From Flavobacterium segetis (GTDB taxonomy: Bacteria; Bacteroidota; Bacteroidia; Flavobacteriales; Flavobacteriaceae): a stretch of 64,000 bases of DNA. A model generated the notes under the pieces. The model saw nothing but the letters and a program-made list of their open reading frames with translations. It was not told the origin of the DNA and searched no databases. The position numbers and the translations under genes are program-made. Below, in pieces: positions 63,435-64,000 of this stretch. Location of the stretch: NCBI RefSeq assembly GCF_900129575.1, contig NZ_FQWE01000004.1:248001-312000 (forward strand). The letters are read 5' to 3'. The first letter of the stretch is position 1. Every line of letters begins with the position of its first letter.

Positions 63435-64000
63435 CTACTTCTTTCTTTCAATCACATAATTGACCATCAAGATTAATGCTTCTTTAAAATCAGATTTTGG
63501 ATAATAATTTAATAATAAAAGTGCCTCTTGCTGAAATTGAACCATTTTTTCTTCGGCGTAAAGCAAACCATTATTGTCTTTTACAAAAGCAATAACTTCT
63601 TTAACACGTTTTTTATCTTTATTGTGATTTTTGATCGAGTTGATCAGCCAGCTTTTTTCTTTTGAAGTACAAATGTTCAAAACATAAATAAGTGGCAAAG
63701 TCATTTTTTGCTCTTTGATGTCAATTCCTGTCGGTTTCCCAATGGCTTCATCTGTATAATCAAATAGATCATCTTTGATTTGGAACGCCATACCAATGAG
63801 TTCACCGAATTTTCTCATATTCTCGACTTGAACATCATCTTCAATAACAGATTTTGCACCAAGAGCGCAACACGCAGCAATAAGTGTAGCTGTCTTTTTT
63901 CGAATGATTTCGTAATAAATACCTTCCGTGATATCTAATCTTCGAGCTTTTTCAATTTGTAGTAATTCGCCTTCACTCATTTCGCGTACAGCAACAGAGA
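63435..64000 (-). CDS. Polyprenyl diphosphate synthase, C-terminal part
   Basis: The gene continues past the right edge: codons upstream of the Met at 63980 (SVAVRE) are open to 64000. The visible 188 residues begin in the conserved SEGELLQIEKARRLDI region and include YEIIRKKTATLIAACCALGA and the second aspartate-rich motif GMAFQIKDDLFDY, with GKPTGIDIKEQKMTLPLIYV. The first DDxxD lies outside the window. It most probably makes the octaprenyl-like side chain of menaquinone, but the chain length cannot be seen here. Confidence 0.92.
   Translation of the reverse strand, partial: SVAVREMSEGELLQIEKARRLDITEGIYYEIIRKKTATLIAACCALGAKSVIEDDVQVENMRKFGELIGMAFQIKDDLFDYTDEAIGKPTGIDIKEQKMTLPLIYVLNICTSKEKSWLINSIKNHNKDKKRVKEVIAFVKDNNGLLYAEEKMVQFQQEALLLLNYYPKSDFKEALILMVNYVIERKK

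Overview
The window is a stretch of chromosome from a low-GC Bacteroidota bacterium of the family Flavobacteriaceae, most like Flavobacterium. The gliding genes gldB, gldC, gldD and gldE, the exosortase XrtF with its partner membrane protein, MraY and FtsZ forms typical of the phylum, a 287-residue primary sigma factor and many promoters of the TAnnTTTG type all point there. No tool was run. Family assignments come from motifs and general knowledge, and no database was searched.

Layout. 1-3.2 kb: a DedA fragment, then a minus-strand metal-handling operon (HYC_CC_PP protein, TonB-dependent receptor, periplasmic HMA protein). 3.2-7.2 kb: a beta-CASP ribonuclease, an ATP-cone/nuclease fusion, the xrtF pair and a GAF-type methionine sulfoxide reductase. 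7.2-8.2 kb: remains of an energy-transducer TonB gene. 8.2-15 kb: rpsO, pnp, a BRO/DinD-like gene between two copies of a related intergenic sequence, a hypothetical gene, the primary sigma gene and rpe. 15-21.2 kb: rng, a 30-residue basic protein, an HU gene, then mutY-ssb-gldE-gldD. 21.2-28.5 kb: an HMA lipoprotein, a DMT transporter, two M16 peptidase-family genes, rplU-rpmA, a secreted protein, tRNA-Arg and yqeY.

28.7-44.5 kb is the complete division and cell-wall (dcw) cluster on the minus strand: mraZ-rsmH-ftsL-ftsI-murE-mraY-murD-ftsW-murG-murC-ftsQ-ftsA-ftsZ. Three perfect-period 10-bp repeats stand in front of mraZ and look like the MraZ operator. 44.8-51.3 kb: an alpha/beta hydrolase, ysxC, gldC-gldB, nadE, a LuxR-type response regulator and dnaG. 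51.5-59.3 kb is a signalling region: a 1194-residue multi-PAS histidine kinase, an AraC-type response regulator and a receiver-kinase whose 5' end is interrupted by a nonsense codon. It also contains about 1.5 kb of apparently non-coding DNA. 59.4-60.2 kb holds a decayed transposase. 60.3-63.2 kb is an ECF sigma / membrane anti-sigma-like / outer-membrane protein operon whose third product appears to be a domain fusion. The window ends inside a polyprenyl synthase gene.

The most unusual content is mostly non-coding. There are two copies of a structured element resembling a flavobacterial RNA motif, two nested palindromic elements, a putative dispersed repeat after the sigma gene and the duplicated intergenic segment around the BRO-like gene. 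Coding oddities include a DnaG without any zinc ligands, the nonsense-interrupted sensor and an outlying Shine-Dalgarno sequence in front of the primary sigma gene.
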